DNA of 58,120 bases from a virus: positions 1 to 58,120 of the IMG/VR virus record IMGVR_UViG_3300027969_000117. One strand, written 5' to 3'. The translations under genes and the position numbers were made by a program. Below, one piece after another: positions 47,530 to 56,300 of this stretch. How positions within the stretch are numbered: position 1 is the stretch's first letter; each line of letters starts with the position of its first letter. Below the pieces are notes generated by a model that searched no databases, was not told the origin of the DNA, and saw only the letters and a list, made by a program, of their open reading frames with translations.

Positions 47530-48288
47530 TTAACCAATTACAAAACTCAACGGAGTTGATCCGTCTTTGTAATTGATAAGGTCCATTTCTAATGCTTCAA
47601 TTTCGGCTTTGCCTTCTGCTTTTAGAGCAGTACCGTTTAGATTTGTACCGCCTTGTGGACTGGCAATAGTGGCAAACTTTTCACGAGCTTCGCCTAGCAT
47701 AATTTTACAATTTGCTAATGCGTAGTCTTTAATCCATACGCCTGCGTAGTTATCTTGAAACAATACAAAATCTGGTCTGTGATTGTACATCCATAACAAT
47801 ACACTTTCGTCGCCTTGAGGACGTTGACTAATACGCAACTTCTTTGTAGTTGAATTCCAGTCAAAGTTAATGTAACTACCAAACATTTTACCAACCATCT
47901 TCTGATAACCAGCAAACATAAAGTATGTTGCTAACCCGCCCATGTTACTAGATGCTAGCAAATAGGTATTTGTATAAGCCAAGTTAAACGGTTCAAACAA
48001 ACTTCCACCGTCGCCACCTCCTGATCTAGAACCAACAGAGCGTCTAAACACTTGTCGAACTTCCATTACTTCTGGTCCCAGTGTATATTCGTTCTGATTT
48101 TGCTTTAGGGTTAAAAATCCGTAGCTTTCTTCTGTGCTGTTGGTCGCACGTTGACGGTATTTTAACAGGGCACGATTAATTGCGGTGTCGTAGTGTTTAG
48201 GGTCTAATTCAACATCAACCATTCCGTCGCCGAGAAAGGTCTTAATGTATTCTACCACTTGTTGTTTTTCGTTTTCAAGATCGCTCAT
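47530..48288 (-). CDS. 13: Neck protein, gp13-like (252 aa)
   Basis: Contains VVEYIKTFLGDGMVDVELDP, AINRALLKYRQRATNSTEES and the beta/alpha segment SYINFDWNSTTKKLRISQRP, with WIKDYALANCKIMLGEAREK near the C-terminus. These segments correspond to the neck protein family of T4-like phages (T4 gp13, 309 aa). It closes the filled head. It is divergent from the gp14-like gene at 48317, and both are predicted leaderless. Confidence 0.7.
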   Translation of the reverse strand: MSDLENEKQQVVEYIKTFLGDGMVDVELDPKHYDTAINRALLKYRQRATNSTEESYGFLTLKQNQNEYTLGPEVMEVRQVFRRSVGSRSGGGDGGSLFEPFNLAYTNTYLLASSNMGGLATYFMFAGYQKMVGKMFGSYINFDWNSTTKKLRISQRPQGDESVLLWMYNHRPDFVLFQDNYAGVWIKDYALANCKIMLGEAREKFATIASPQGGTNLNGTALKAEGKAEIEALEMDLINYKDGSTPLSFVIG

Positions 48289-48293
48289 GCTGT

Positions 48294-48301
48294 TATTTAC
48301 C
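48294..48301 (-). promoter_or_regulatory. Late promoter
   Basis: Minus strand GGTAAATA, 5 nt before ATG 48288; abuts the plus promoter at 48302 with no gap. Confidence 0.75.
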
Positions 48302-48309
48302 TATAAATA
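48302..48309 (+). promoter_or_regulatory. Late promoter
   Basis: TATAAATA, 7 nt before ATG 48317; back-to-back with the minus promoter. Confidence 0.8.
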
Positions 48310-48316
48310 TACTACT

Positions 48317-49531
48317 ATGCCAAGACTATCCATGTACCGTCCTGAAAAGGGCAACGATTTCAAAATGCTCGATCGTGTAATCAACGAGCAATTTCAGGTG
48401 GGCGGGACTGATATTTTTATTCACAAATACCTAGGTCCTGTTAACCCCGAAGTAGGAACCGCAACTCCTGCGGTTCCCACAAATACTAACCCTATTCCAG
48501 AACTTGGTATCCAAGATCTAATATTTATGGAAAATAGGGATAGGCACTACGATGCCGACATTTATCAAATTCGTGGTATCTATACAATGCAAGATTTAGA
48601 TTTTAACCTAATGCAGTTTGGGTTATTTTTACACGGTGATAGTGTTATGATCACATTTCATTTACGTGGATGTGTAGAAACTCTAGGGCGTAAGTTAATG
48701 AACGGCGATGTTTTAGAACTTCCCCACTTAAAAGATGAGTATGCTCTAGGTGACGAAATAGTTGCTCTAAAAAGATTCTATGTTGTAACCGATGTAATGC
48801 GACCTGCTTCTGGATATAGTCAAACTTGGTACCCACATTTGATTCGTGCTAAATGCGAGCCACTAGTTGACAGTCAAGAATTTAAAGAAATACTTGATGC
48901 TCCTGCCGGGGATGGAGCAAAAACACTACGCGATGTTCTTAGTGTATATCAAACTAGTTTAGAAATTAACAATGCTATTGTTGCTCAAGCAGAAGCAGAT
49001 GCTCCTACAGCAGGGTATGATACTAGTAACTTGTTTGTATTGCCACTTAAAGATGATGGTACATTAGATATTCAGGATGCTAGTCGCACTGATGTTGATG
49101 CTAGTACAGAAAATCCTGCCACAGATGCCAGTGCTATTTTACAAAGTCCACAAAAAGATCTGTATGTTGGATACTTAACTGGTGACGGAATTCCTCCAAA
49201 CGGGGCTCCATATAGTTTTGGAATAGAGTTTCCTACTACCGCAGTAAAAGGTCAATTCTTTTTACGTACAGATTTCTTTCCTAACAGACTGTTTAGATAT
49301 AGCGGAGCACGTTGGTTCAAGTACGAAGACAATGTACGCATGACAATGACAAACTCATATGATGCTACTAAAGATAATTCGGACAAGACACAACCACAGA
49401 ATAATACCGCTAATCGTCAGACTCTCAAAACAGGATTTATTAACAACAATAATACTGCTACGATTGCCGGCAAGGTTATACAAGAACGTCAAGCACTAAG
49501 TAAAGCACTAAAACCCAAGGCAGATAATTAA
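48317..49531 (+). CDS. 14: Neck protein, gp14-like (404 aa)
   Basis: ATG 48317 is chosen since the late promoter ends 7 nt upstream. MYRPEKGNDFKMLDRVINEQ followed by FQVGGTDIFIHKYLGPVNPE is the characteristic start of T4-like gp14; FMENRDRHYDADIYQIRGIY and LDFNLMQFGLFLHGDSVMIT support it. T4 gp14 is 256 residues; the C-terminal extension includes a W-rich module (FFPNRLFRYSGARWFKYEDN). It forms the neck with gp13. Overlaps the start of the next gene by 1 nt. Confidence 0.85.
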   Translation: MPRLSMYRPEKGNDFKMLDRVINEQFQVGGTDIFIHKYLGPVNPEVGTATPAVPTNTNPIPELGIQDLIFMENRDRHYDADIYQIRGIYTMQDLDFNLMQFGLFLHGDSVMITFHLRGCVETLGRKLMNGDVLELPHLKDEYALGDEIVALKRFYVVTDVMRPASGYSQTWYPHLIRAKCEPLVDSQEFKEILDAPAGDGAKTLRDVLSVYQTSLEINNAIVAQAEADAPTAGYDTSNLFVLPLKDDGTLDIQDASRTDVDASTENPATDASAILQSPQKDLYVGYLTGDGIPPNGAPYSFGIEFPTTAVKGQFFLRTDFFPNRLFRYSGARWFKYEDNVRMTMTNSYDATKDNSDKTQPQNNTANRQTLKTGFINNNNTATIAGKVIQERQALSKALKPKADN

Positions 49532-50916
49532 TGGAACATTTTTATGATGGTCAGGTTAAGAGATATCTTAACCAATTTATGAGACTTATGAGCGGATTTG
49601 GCTACAAAGATGCCAAAGGAAACTTAGTTCAAGTACCAGTGCGGTATGGAGATATGACTAGGCAAGTTGCCAACGTCTTGAAAAAGAACAGTGAAAACAT
49701 TGTAAACTCTGCTCCTTTTATTGCCTGCTATATTAAGGGTGTTGACTACGATAGATCACGTATACAAAATCCCTATCACATTGATAAAATGCAAATTAGA
49801 GAACGTGCTTTTGACGAACAAGGTAACGAGTACATAAATGAGCAGGGCGAAAATTATACTGTAGAGCGTATTATGCCTACTCCGTACACACTAACTTTTG
49901 CCGCAGATATATGGACAACAAACACTGATCAGAAACTACAGTTGTGGGAACAAATTGCTGTGTTGTTTAATCCGGCAATGGAGATTCAAACAACAAATAA
50001 CTTTGTTGATTGGACTAGTTTAAGTTACGTAGAATTAACTGCCACCGTGTGGTCAAGTAGAAGTATACCGCAAGGAACTGAAAATGATATTGACATTGCC
50101 AACTTAACTTTTTCAACTCCTATTTGGATTACGCCACCGGCTAAAGTTAAAAAGATGGGTATCATTACTAAAATTATTACAAACATCTTTACAGAACCAG
50201 AGGGTACTGTGTTCAGTGATAATCTATCATTTGGAAATAAAGTAGCAACAGTTAACGTAACTCCAGGGAATCTCAGCATACTTGTATTAGGTAATACAGC
50301 AAAACTTATGAAGGAATCTGACACACTAGTTGGAAATGAATATGTTCAAGTTCCTGTTAAGACAGGTGTAGATATTAACTGGTTTACTTTATTAGATCTA
50401 TATCCAGGAAAATTTAGATCGGGACTAAGTCAAATTAGATTTACAAAGCCGGATGGAAACGAAGTTGTTGGATACTTAACATTAAATCAAAATGACGACA
50501 GAGAAATGTTAATTAACTATGAAGGTGACACGTTACTTAATACTCCCATAGCAGACTTAACATCTACGTATAGTCGAGGAACAGTTAACGCAGTTATAAA
50601 TCCTCAAACATATAATCCTGGCACACCCGACACGGACACTCGTTATCTAATATTAGAAGACTTAGGCAACATTGACAATCAAGACGGCCCAGATGCTTGG
50701 AAGAATAGTGACAATACAAACTTCTTTGCCTATGCCAACGACATTATTCAGTGGGACGGCACCCACTGGAATGTTATTTTCAATTCTGCCGAACGCACAG
50801 ATGCTGTGTATATAACTAATTCATATACAGGGATACAATACAAGTGGGACGGAGAAGCTTGGAGTAAGAGCTTTGAAGGCGTGTATGATCCGGGCAACTG
50901 GCGTTTGGTACTATGA
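49531..50916 (+). CDS. 15: Tail sheath terminator/stabiliser, gp15-like (461 aa)
   Basis: HFYDGQVKRYLNQFMRLMSG, VPVRYGDMTRQVANVLKKNS, NYTVERIMPTPYTLTFAADI, WTTNTDQKLQLWEQIAVLFN and NFVDWTSLSYVELTATVWSS form the gp15-like core. T4 gp15 is 272 residues; the C-terminal extension contains two W-rich modules (DIIQWDGTHWNVIF, TGIQYKWDGEAWSKSF). It would terminate the tail tube/sheath and link tail to neck. Next gene overlaps by 4 nt. Confidence 0.85.
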   Translation: MEHFYDGQVKRYLNQFMRLMSGFGYKDAKGNLVQVPVRYGDMTRQVANVLKKNSENIVNSAPFIACYIKGVDYDRSRIQNPYHIDKMQIRERAFDEQGNEYINEQGENYTVERIMPTPYTLTFAADIWTTNTDQKLQLWEQIAVLFNPAMEIQTTNNFVDWTSLSYVELTATVWSSRSIPQGTENDIDIANLTFSTPIWITPPAKVKKMGIITKIITNIFTEPEGTVFSDNLSFGNKVATVNVTPGNLSILVLGNTAKLMKESDTLVGNEYVQVPVKTGVDINWFTLLDLYPGKFRSGLSQIRFTKPDGNEVVGYLTLNQNDDREMLINYEGDTLLNTPIADLTSTYSRGTVNAVINPQTYNPGTPDTDTRYLILEDLGNIDNQDGPDAWKNSDNTNFFAYANDIIQWDGTHWNVIFNSAERTDAVYITNSYTGIQYKWDGEAWSKSFEGVYDPGNWRLVL

Positions 50917-51347
50917 AAATAATATGTAGTGGCGGTTTATTTCTAAGCAAAGAAACAAATAGATTTTTATTCTTACTGAGAAATCAGGGAAGAACTGCGG
51001 GTACGTGGGGACTTGTAGGCGGAAAACAAGAGCCCAATGACGCCACTGCTTATCAAGCACTTGAAAGAGAAATTCAAGAAGAAGTTGGTAAGACTCCGCC
51101 AATTAAAAAAGTAATTCCATTAGAACTATACACTAGTGAAGACCATAATTTTCAATTTAACACTTATGTATTGCTAGTTGATAAAGAATTTATTCCTACC
51201 CTTAACGAAGAACACGTAGGGTATGCCTGGTGCAATCATGAGAACTGGCCAAAACCTTTACACCAGGGTGTAAAACGTAGTTTGACCAGTAAAATTAATC
51301 GAACTAAGATTGAACTTATCTTAGAAATATTAGGTAGGGCTAGCTGA
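50913..51347 (+). CDS. Nudix hydrolase-like protein (144 aa)
   Basis: ICSGGLFLSKETNRFLFLLR opens the Nudix fold, and the Nudix box is GGKQEPNDATAYQALEREIQ-EEVGK at about residues 36-60. The REIQEEVG half is intact, but the GX5E half has a one-residue longer spacing. Such enzymes hydrolyse nucleotide diphosphate derivatives (for example dNTPs or NAD-like compounds). It overlaps gp15 by 4 nt and the minus-strand gene at its 3' end. Confidence 0.85.
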   Translation: MKIICSGGLFLSKETNRFLFLLRNQGRTAGTWGLVGGKQEPNDATAYQALEREIQEEVGKTPPIKKVIPLELYTSEDHNFQFNTYVLLVDKEFIPTLNEEHVGYAWCNHENWPKPLHQGVKRSLTSKINRTKIELILEILGRAS

Positions 51348-51668
51348 CTCTTCCCAAGGCTTCCTTAGTTCTAAAACTACAGGTTCTTTTTGTCTTTGAA
51401 TCTGAGCATCAAGCATACGCTTATAATCATTTAAAGTTTCGCCTAGCGCAGACTCTACCATAATAGTAACTTGGTCTGCTGTTAGTTGTTCAAAAGTAAC
51501 AAACTCATCAGTTGGCTCATCTAGTCCTACAGTTCCAAAAACTTGGGCGGCGTGTTCCTCTCCGTCTGTTGCGTTTAAAATAAACTCAACATTGAAGACT
51601 ACTTTTTCACGCCCGTTAAGAGTAGAGTGTGCGTTAAATTTTAAAAAATCCCAGGTATATGTATTCAT
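51330..51668 (-). CDS. DUF7936-type phage protein A (112 aa)
   Basis: ATG 51668 is chosen because GATAAATA lies 5 nt upstream, making the ATG at 51686 upstream of the promoter. MNTYTWDFLKFNAHSTLNGR, FEQLTADQVTIMVESALGET follow the pattern of a small phage family with 'tW.i..l', central beta strands and 'Lteeqvi.wv...l'. A similar gene is at 52243. Function unknown; tail-region location. Confidence 0.7.
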   Translation of the reverse strand: MNTYTWDFLKFNAHSTLNGREKVVFNVEFILNATDGEEHAAQVFGTVGLDEPTDEFVTFEQLTADQVTIMVESALGETLNDYKRMLDAQIQRQKEPVVLELRKPWEESASPT

Positions 51669-51673
51669 AATAA

Positions 51674-51681
51674 TATTTATC
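51674..51681 (-). promoter_or_regulatory. Late promoter
   Basis: Minus strand GATAAATA, 5 nt before ATG 51668, overlapping the oxygenase 3' end. Confidence 0.75.
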
Positions 51682-52243
51682 TCCATTCAGGTCCTTCGTA
51701 CCACCCTACTAAACTGTATCTTTTACCCTTTGTTACTGGTGTAACTTTATGGTATGTAATACTAGGAAATATTATAGCGGTGCCCTGTGTTCGTATATTT
51801 ATAGATTTTGGGGGTAAGCCAACGTCCATAAATTCAAAATCCCCGCCCTCGTATTCATTAGGAGCACTTAATTGTACACTAATACTGAGCTTTCGATGAG
51901 GGCCAGGAAACGTTAAAAATGTATCTTTGTGTAGAGTGTATTCTCCCAAGTATGATTCGTCATACTCGGTAAACTGGAACGCATTACAGTAGTTGTAAGA
52001 TACAAAAAAATGCTCGTTATTTGCTCGAGCAATAAGAGAATCGACTTTAGAAAATAAGTCTAGCCAGGGCTCTCTACGCCTAATCCAACGTAATTTACTT
52101 CTACGAGTTGTGTCGTCTACTTTAAACTCACCGTCTTTTCCTATAACAGGATCTTCAGAGGGTAATTTTAGTGCGTCATCAATAATCTGTTGACATTGTT
52201 CAGCACTAAAATACTCTTTAAAATAGCACCACTCTGATTTCAT
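51677..52243 (-). CDS. 2OG-Fe(II) oxygenase, prolyl-4-hydroxylase-type (188 aa)
   Basis: HxD-H-R catalytic pattern: YTLHKDTFLTFPGPHRKLSI (H-x-D, about residues 103-122), FPSITYHKVTPVTKGKRYSL (distal His and the 2OG-binding Arg, about 158-178). GGDFEFMDVGLPPKSINIRT is typical of the double-stranded beta helix. Probably modifies a phage or host protein in the tail/fibre region. Coupled to the DUF7936-like gene by a TAATG overlap. Confidence 0.85.
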   Translation of the reverse strand: MKSEWCYFKEYFSAEQCQQIIDDALKLPSEDPVIGKDGEFKVDDTTRRSKLRWIRRREPWLDLFSKVDSLIARANNEHFFVSYNYCNAFQFTEYDESYLGEYTLHKDTFLTFPGPHRKLSISVQLSAPNEYEGGDFEFMDVGLPPKSINIRTQGTAIIFPSITYHKVTPVTKGKRYSLVGWYEGPEWR

Positions 52244-52596
52244 TACTCAGGAGTTTTATCGTCTGGGTCAACGTTTACTGCTACTGTTCCGGGAATATTT
52301 GCTTGAACATAACTATGTGTTTCGACATCAGGGTGTAAACTTGACTCAATTGACTGAACTGCTACTTTAGATTTGATCCAAGTAACAATTTGTTCTTCTG
52401 TTAAGTCGTCAAAACTAACAAAAGTCTCAGGGTTTAAATTGCTTACATCTAATTCGATTACACCGTATTGTTCTACAGTTTTTCCACTAGTTCCAGTTGC
52501 CGCGCATTTCCAGAAGCACTTGTGTACTACTTTTCTAAGATCGCCGACGGGAATTAACTCTACTTGAGCTACACTCCATTCATATGTTGTTGCCAT
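52243..52596 (-). CDS. DUF7936-type phage protein B (117 aa)
   Basis: MATTYEWSVAQVELIPVGDL, FDDLTEEQIVTWIKSKVAVQ and internal strands match the same small family as the gene at 51330. It is separated from it by the oxygenase gene. A late promoter AATAAATA lies 21 nt upstream with a weak GCGGAGA site. Function unknown. Confidence 0.7.
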   Translation of the reverse strand: MATTYEWSVAQVELIPVGDLRKVVHKCFWKCAATGTSGKTVEQYGVIELDVSNLNPETFVSFDDLTEEQIVTWIKSKVAVQSIESSLHPDVETHSYVQANIPGTVAVNVDPDDKTPE

Positions 52597-52617
52597 AAAA
52601 GGTCTCCGCTAAACAAC

Positions 52618-52625
52618 TATTTATT
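52618..52625 (-). promoter_or_regulatory. Late promoter with leader
   Basis: Minus strand AATAAATA, 21 nt before ATG 52596; overlaps the stop of the upstream gene. Confidence 0.65.
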
Positions 52626-52806
52626 GTTCTGCGCCAGGTGCCATTGCACCGCCGCCTTGTGCTGGCTGTAGTTGCTCTTGGGCTTGTTTTGCCACTTTGT
52701 CAAATACCTGAAATACCTGCTCGTATGGTAACTTGCCTAAACCGGCTAATAGTGTGTTTAGTTCGTTAACGTCGACAGTAAGGGTAACTTTTTGAATAAC
52801 TTGCAT
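52621..52806 (-). CDS. Small conserved tail-region protein (61 aa)
   Basis: VTLTVDVNELNTLLAGLGKL-PYEQVFQVFDKVAKQAQEQL is a short phage pattern I recognise (strand, then 'eLn.ll..L..lPyeqV...i.ki..Q..'), unknown function. A Gly/Pro-rich tail follows. TTGGAGATCC precedes ATG 52806, so translation is conventional. Confidence 0.7.
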   Translation of the reverse strand: MQVIQKVTLTVDVNELNTLLAGLGKLPYEQVFQVFDKVAKQAQEQLQPAQGGGAMAPGAEQ

Positions 52807-52833
52807 GTTGGATCTCCAATAATAATGTACGTT

Positions 52834-52841
52834 TATTTACG
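52834..52841 (-). promoter_or_regulatory. Late promoter with leader
   Basis: Minus strand CGTAAATA, about 27 nt before ATG 52806, with TTGGAG between. Confidence 0.6.
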
Positions 52842-52847
52842 TGTGTA

Positions 52848-53396
52848 TTATTCTGGCGGGGTCTTTCCTGGGCGATAATGCGCGGCCGGGATAGAAGTCG
52901 CTTTTGTACTCAACATTTGATCGTATCTTGCCATACCTGCTGCAACTTCTGCTTTGTGTAGAGGATTTTCTGCAGGATCAAGAGGAAGTTTAGTAGACGC
53001 ACAAAATGCCACATGTTCAATATGATCAGTAAAAGTTAAATTTACTCCAATAACTTCCATACTTCTAAGGGAAGGATTTTTTCTTGTTTCATCTTCGTCT
53101 TGGTGAGCATAGATTAAATTGCCAGTAGTGTCAATGTGTTCTTCATGAATTTCTGCTACTTTTGCGTTTAGTTCTGCTACAATACTAATAACTTCTGGAG
53201 AAACACCTGTAAGTTCCAAGTAATCCATACTTGGAACAGGATGCTGATTAGCATGATGATATTTGTCCTCGTGACACATCACTAGTCTGCCAGTTATAAA
53301 AGTACCTGGTGTTAGATAAGAAGCAGTTAACGCAGAATTTAAATTAGTCTTAATTACTTCTGCTTCTGCTATCAGTTCACTTGTTGTCTTTGCCAT
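52848..53396 (-). CDS. Hypothetical protein after the giant fibre (182 aa)
   Basis: Starts inside the end of the fibre gene (20-nt overlap), so coupled. Helical N-terminus (MAKTTSELIAEAEVIKTNLN), then beta/His-rich middle (CHEDKYHHANQHPVPSMDYL), and Met/Ala-rich C-terminus. No family recognised. Position right after a fibre gene suggests a fibre-assembly chaperone or cap, inferred only. Confidence 0.6.
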   Translation of the reverse strand: MAKTTSELIAEAEVIKTNLNSALTASYLTPGTFITGRLVMCHEDKYHHANQHPVPSMDYLELTGVSPEVISIVAELNAKVAEIHEEHIDTTGNLIYAHQDEDETRKNPSLRSMEVIGVNLTFTDHIEHVAFCASTKLPLDPAENPLHKAEVAAGMARYDQMLSTKATSIPAAHYRPGKTPPE

Positions 53397-56300
53397 TTAA
53401 TTGTCCTTTCAAGTCTGTGATTTCTGCTTTCATAGCATCCATCTCTTCTTTCATTTCACTTATATGTAGCCTCAACTGGTTAACAGCCTGAACTAAAATG
53501 GGCGTAATCTTATTGTAGTTAATTGACAGATAATCTGGTTGATCTGGACTGTCAACTGGAAGGTCTGGGTCGTTACTTGCCCTGTTTACACCAACGGCAT
53601 CAGGTAGTGCCGCCTGAACATCTTGTGCAATAAGACCAATTTCTTCTTTACCTGGAGTTAGATAATCGTATAGTACCGTTGCTTTTTCGTTCCAGTCAAA
53701 TCGATAAGTAGTCATCTTACCTAGAATTTCTAAGGCTTCATATCCAATAGGACGTAGATTTTCTTTAAGTCTACCGTCTGACCATCCTGCCATAACGTGA
53801 CCTGGACTATAGAAGTTACGTGATTCAGTATAGTACAACCAGTTGCCATACCCGTTACTATACATACCGCCAAAATAGTGGCCAGCTGTCATCCAAATAT
53901 TAGATGTGTTATAGTTATAAACTCCATACCAGCCGTTAGTAGAACCTTCTAGTCTCCATGATCCGTATGTACCAGTCTGCGGATACCAGTGTGTTCCACC
54001 ACCTGAACTAGGAGCATACAATCCCGTAGAGCCGTCGATCTGTAACCATGTGTGTACACGATAGTACGAAGTACCTTCTTGACTTAGAACAGGCGAGCCA
54101 CTGTAGGTATAAATTTGTGCGGCGGCATACATTGTTCCGCCCATGTCCAACTGCCATCTATTAGCAGCCGCAGACCAGCCACCAATACGTACTACGTTAT
54201 CAGCATCAAGACCAAAGTTAGTAGCATAGTATCCGCCTCTATGAAGACTCATTGAAGCTGTATAGTTACCTGTTGAATATGCCTGTAGAGCAAAACTGTT
54301 ACCACTGCCATTATAGTATGTAGCAAAGGTAGAGTTAGCTTGGAAATAGTTATAACTTGTCCAGGTGTTGCTTGAGCCACGGATATCACCAATAAATCCA
54401 GGTCCGTTACTCAACTGGTTTAAGTTACTTAGGCTGTTCCACCCGCCTGACGTCCAAACTGGTCCTCCTGATGCATACAGGTATGCCGCACGTAATTCTT
54501 TAGAGCCATTACCGCCTTGACCAATACGCACACCTTGTCCACGATAGTAAACAAGTTCTAATGGGTCGCCGTCATATCCAGAATCTACTGTGTCAAAGAA
54601 CGCAGAGTTGCCGTTGTAAGCAACACCAAGACCGTAGTTACCATCACTAATGCGTCTTAAGGATGTGTATGTTCCGTTGTCAACTAAGAAGCCAGAACCG
54701 TTGCTCAACTGGCTTACGCTGGTCAAGTTACTAGAGTCCCAGCTTGTAGCCTGTGTACCTCCACCGTAGTTGTTCTTGTAGATGTACATTGTACCACCTG
54801 ACCAGAAGAACTGCCATCCGTAACTTGGATTATGGAATCCAGTGTGGTTACTTGTTGGTAGAATCATCAAGTCAACTTGGCCGTTGCTTGCGTCAAATGA
54901 TAGGCCACCCCAACCGTTACGTGTTCCTGCTATTCTCCAAGAACCATATGATGCGTTATTTGGATAAAAGTGAGCACCATTCAACGAGCTGTATAGTCCA
55001 TGATAGCCAGTTGTTTGTAACCATGTGTCTAACTGATAATACGAATTACCAAACTTTCCTAAGAATCCTGGACCGTTAGTTAACTGTGATAGATTAGATA
55101 AGTTGCCGCTTGACCATAATAGATTGGAATATCGTCCTGTTCCATCCCATTGGGTTTCACTGTCTCGGGCGCTTCTATACCACATGTTATCGTTATACTG
55201 GAAATATAACTGAACAGCTGGAGTCGAGCCACCAATACCTGCTAAGTGTAACAATGCAGCAGAGTATCCTGTTTCGCCTACGGTATACCAGCCGCTTGTT
55301 AAAGCACCTTCAGTTTGACTACCGCCAGTGATAGAACCTTTGTAAACAAAAGAACTTCCACTTGTAATATATCCAGGGCCGTTAGTCAACTGTGATAAGT
55401 TGGTTAGGTTACCGCTATCCCAAACAGTATATGCGCCACCACGAGCATAAACAGGGCCACCACGATAGTAGTTTAGATAAATTGGATATCCACTACCTAA
55501 ACTTTCAAGATGTAAGTTACCGTTAGTAGTGGCAATCTGTGCGTAAGAGCCGTCAATGCCGTTACCGCCAATTTGTAAGTATTGTGTCCAACTTGAGTTA
55601 GGTCCGTATAGTGTTCTGTTATTTCCTTGAACACGCATTTGACCGTTTACATCAAGGTAATAACTCGGAGTTAATGTATTGATACCAACATAGCCGTTAA
55701 TAGGATCAATACACATACGTTCAACTGGCAAGTCGTTACCTGTACCACTTGTACCTGTACCGGGTTTTGTAGCAAATACTAAGTAGTCACGTTCAGAACC
55801 TGGAGTATCATATAATCTAGTACCAATCCATGCCTGAGGAGCGGCATTATAACTTGTGCTATCAGCATTTAATGTTCCACCGGCATAGTTTAACAAGTGG
55901 TTAAACGCAATACCACCGTAATAACTGTTGGCCGTTGTTATACGACTTGTTGCCGGTCCTACCTGAGCAGAATATGTTGTTGCATTGATTACACTAGCGC
56001 CAGTTCCACTTGAGTGTAACATGTGACTTCCGCCACGGAAATCTAACGGGCTTGTATAGTATGCTGAAACATAACCAGGTCCGTTAGTAAACTGACTCAA
56101 GTTAGTTAAGTTTTGACTATCATAGTTTGTACGAATTGGTAAGTCAATATAGTTACCAGACGGAGTAACTACAGTACAATAGTTTGTCCAGGTGCCGCCG
56201 CCTACTACCAATTCATAGAAAGATGTTGCTCCTAAAAATGCGCCAAAATAAGCGTATACATCGTAAGTACTTTGATCAACTTGTACTACACGGATAATGC

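Noticed and set aside
51669-51686. Upstream ATG of DUF7936-type protein A
   Set aside because: Its codons include the late promoter itself.
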